Positions 62,428-64,000 of a DNA stretch of 64,000 bases are shown one piece after another. A program made the translations under genes and the position numbers. The notes beneath the pieces are model-generated. The model did not search any database and had not been told where the DNA came from. It saw only the letters and a program-made list of their open reading frames with translations. Location of the stretch: the NCBI RefSeq assembly GCF_002101595.1, contig NZ_LQOM01000024.1, positions 248,001-312,000 of the forward strand, in the 5' to 3' direction. Position 1 is the first letter of the stretch. Each line of letters opens with the position of its first letter. Source of the DNA: Mycobacterium celatum. GTDB lineage: Bacteria; Actinomycetota; Actinomycetes; Mycobacteriales; Mycobacteriaceae.

Positions 62428-63267
62428 ATGACAGCTCCCGATGCGGGCCGTGTTGCGGTCTACCTCGACTTCGACAACATCGTGATCTCCCGCTACGACC
62501 AGATCAATGGCCGCAACTCGTTTCAGAAGGACAAGGCCAAGGGACTGGACAAAGACCGGCTGACGCGGGCCACCGTCGACGTCGGCGCCATCATCGACTT
62601 CGCGTCGTCGTTCGGCACGCTGGTGCTCACCCGGGCGTACGCGGACTGGTCGGCCGAGGTCAACACCGGCTACCGCGAGCAGTTGGTCGGTCGCGCCGTC
62701 GATCTGGTGCAGTTGTTCCCGGCGGCCGCCTACGGCAAAAACGGCGCCGACATCCGGCTGGCCGTCGACGCGGTCGAGGACATGTTCCGCCTGCCCGACC
62801 TGACCCATGTGGTGATCGCGGCCGGCGACTCCGACTACATCCCGCTGGCGCAGCGCTGCAAACGCCTCGGCCGCTACGTGGTGGGCGTCGGGGTTGCCGG
62901 GTCGTCGAGCCGGTCGCTGGCGGCCGCCTGCGACGAGTTCGTCACCTACGACGCGCTTCCCGGGGTTCCGGTGCCCGAGCCCGCGGAAGCACCCCGGCGA
63001 CGGGCCAAGGATGCCGAGGAGCCGCTGCCGCCCGATCCGCAGGCCGCGGCCACCGGTCTGTTGACCCGCGCGCTGCGCATCGGCATGGAAAAAGACGACG
63101 CCGAATGGCTGCACAACTCCGCGGTCAAGGCGCAGATGAAGCGGATGGACCCGTCGTTTTCCGAAAAGTCGCTGGGATTCAAGTCTTTCAGCGATTTCCT
63201 GCGTTCCCGCTCAGATCTCGTCGAGCTCGACGAGAGTTCGACGACGCGGATGGTACGGCTGCGTTAG
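62428..63267 (+). CDS. NYN-domain ribonuclease-like protein with OST-HTH/LOTUS domain
   Basis: Protein of 279 residues. The N-terminal NYN (LabA/DUF88) domain, a PIN-like fold, runs to about residue 170: [11 protein letters not shown] gives Asp14 and Asp16, [14 protein letters not shown] a central acidic cluster, and [16 protein letters not shown] the last Asp pair. A Pro/Glu/Arg linker (about 175-205) leads to a C-terminal OST-HTH/LOTUS-like domain ([21 protein letters not shown] ... [19 protein letters not shown]). Such proteins are predicted RNases bound to RNA. Its stop overlaps the convergent methyltransferase stop by three bases. Target unknown. Confidence 0.88.
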
Positions 63268-64000
63268 GTCCGCTGCGCGGACACGAACAGGTTCCAGGGC
63301 GCGGCCTGCTCGACGTCCTTGGCGGGTTCGCGGCCGTAGCGGGCCATCAGCTCGTCGGCCGGTGTCACCGTGACGTCCCAGTCGTGGCGGCGCAACCACT
63401 CGCCGACGTCTTCGCGCTCCTCGAAGTACCACAGCTGGTCGCTGCGGGGGACCTGGCGCTGCGGATCCACCTTGGCCATCAACTCCTGGACGCGCTCCAT
63501 GCGCTCACGGCGCTGCGCGATGGCATCGGGGTCGGCGAAGTTGGGCGCGAGCGCCTCGACGCCGATCCGGCTGCCCGCGGCGGCAAGCTTTTGGATGCGG
63601 GCGAACAGCAGGTCTTGGGCCGCCGCCGGCAAGTACATCAGCAGCCCCTCAATCGACCAGGCGCTCGGAGCCGATGCATCAAATCCTGCCTGCAGCAACG
63701 CCGTTGGCCAGTCGTGGCGCAAGTCCACAGCAACCTCGACCCGGTTGCACGTCGGCTCGTGGTCCCGCAGCGTCGACGACTTGAACTCCAGCACCCTGTG
63801 CTGGTCGAGTTCGTACACCGTCGTGCCGTCGGGCCACGGCAGCCGCCAGGACCGCGCATCCAGGCCCGCGGCCAGGATCACCGCCTGACGGATGCCCGCA
63901 CGGGTGGCGTCGAGGAAGAACGTGTCGAAAAAGGCTGTCCGCGAAGCGAAGTAGTCGACCAGCGACCGCATCCGCGCCGGCAACTCAGGTTCGGCTTCGA
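63264..64000 (-). CDS. LCM-type SAM-dependent methyltransferase (5' end outside window)
   Basis: C-terminal 245 or so residues of a mycobacterial leucine-carboxyl-methyltransferase-like protein (TIGR00027 group). Visible motifs: [36 protein letters not shown] (SAM binding), [23 protein letters not shown] and [12 protein letters not shown]. The frame stays open to the window edge, so the first 50 or so residues are missing. The family is greatly expanded in mycobacteria and its substrates are mostly unknown. It is convergent with the NYN gene. Confidence 0.92.

Overview
The window is a chromosomal segment of a Mycobacterium, most likely a slow grower. It has high GC, mycobacterium-specific families (HadABC, MmaA mycolate methyltransferases, Mkl, FadE8, LpqP, a mycofactocin-type SDR, an LCM-type methyltransferase), and gene order that follows the M. 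tuberculosis Rv0687-to-Rv0629c block in reverse. Species cannot be fixed from the sequence alone. RpoB carries Asn where rifampicin-susceptible mycobacteria have Ser (M. tuberculosis Ser450, E. coli Ser531). From memory, this fits naturally rifampicin-resistant slow growers such as the M. celatum/M. kyorinense group.

Layout, left to right. 1-1.8 kb: 3' end of a cytochrome P450, a mycofactocin-type SDR with a KstR-like operator, and a broken SHOCT-domain gene. 1.9-6.2 kb (minus): the streptomycin operon rpsL-rpsG-fusA-tuf. 6.5-8.1 kb: TetR regulator and two exported DUF3060 proteins. 8.2-14 kb (minus): nfo-lpqP and fadE8-echA4-paaX-like-echA5. 14-15 kb: a DUF559 nuclease-like gene bracketed by two copies of a palindromic repeat. 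15-22.6 kb (minus): rpoB-rpoC. 23-27.5 kb: mkl, a carotenoid oxygenase with its divergent TetR, and rplJ-rplL behind an L10-type leader. 27.7-34.8 kb: DUF1772 protein, HxlR remnant, ROK sugar kinase, a 'FabD2'-position gene, GH38 alpha-mannosidase and an EEP hydrolase. 34.8-43.2 kb (plus): nucleotidyltransferase, DinB, alpha/beta hydrolase, UbiB-like kinase, lipG, mmaA2, mmaA4, a double DGPF protein and an ECF42-type sigma factor. 43.3-47.9 kb (minus): tRNA-Thr, tRNA-Met, rpmG, hadABC, tRNA-Trp, secE, nusG, rplK, rplA. 48-52.9 kb: VapB-like protein, glyoxalase-II-like hydrolase, membrane protein, echA3, and a methyltransferase-cynS-patatin operon. 53-61.2 kb (plus): recC-recB-recD. 61.2-64 kb: a structured intergenic region, an SDR, a NYN/OST-HTH protein and a cut-off LCM methyltransferase.

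Functionally the window holds much of the transcription and translation core, fatty-acid elongation (HadABC) beside mycolate modification (MmaA2/MmaA4), double-strand-break and base-excision repair (RecBCD, endonuclease IV), and several beta-oxidation-like enzymes.

The least explained elements are: (i) a family of about 60-bp imperfect palindromes (arm GCGAGCAGACGCA...) in five intergenic sites, two bracketing the DUF559 gene; (ii) the RpoB Asn substitution; (iii) an ECF42/DGPF locus with a plausible own promoter; (iv) a strongly structured 300-bp gap after recD. No insertion sequence, prophage or CRISPR array was seen.
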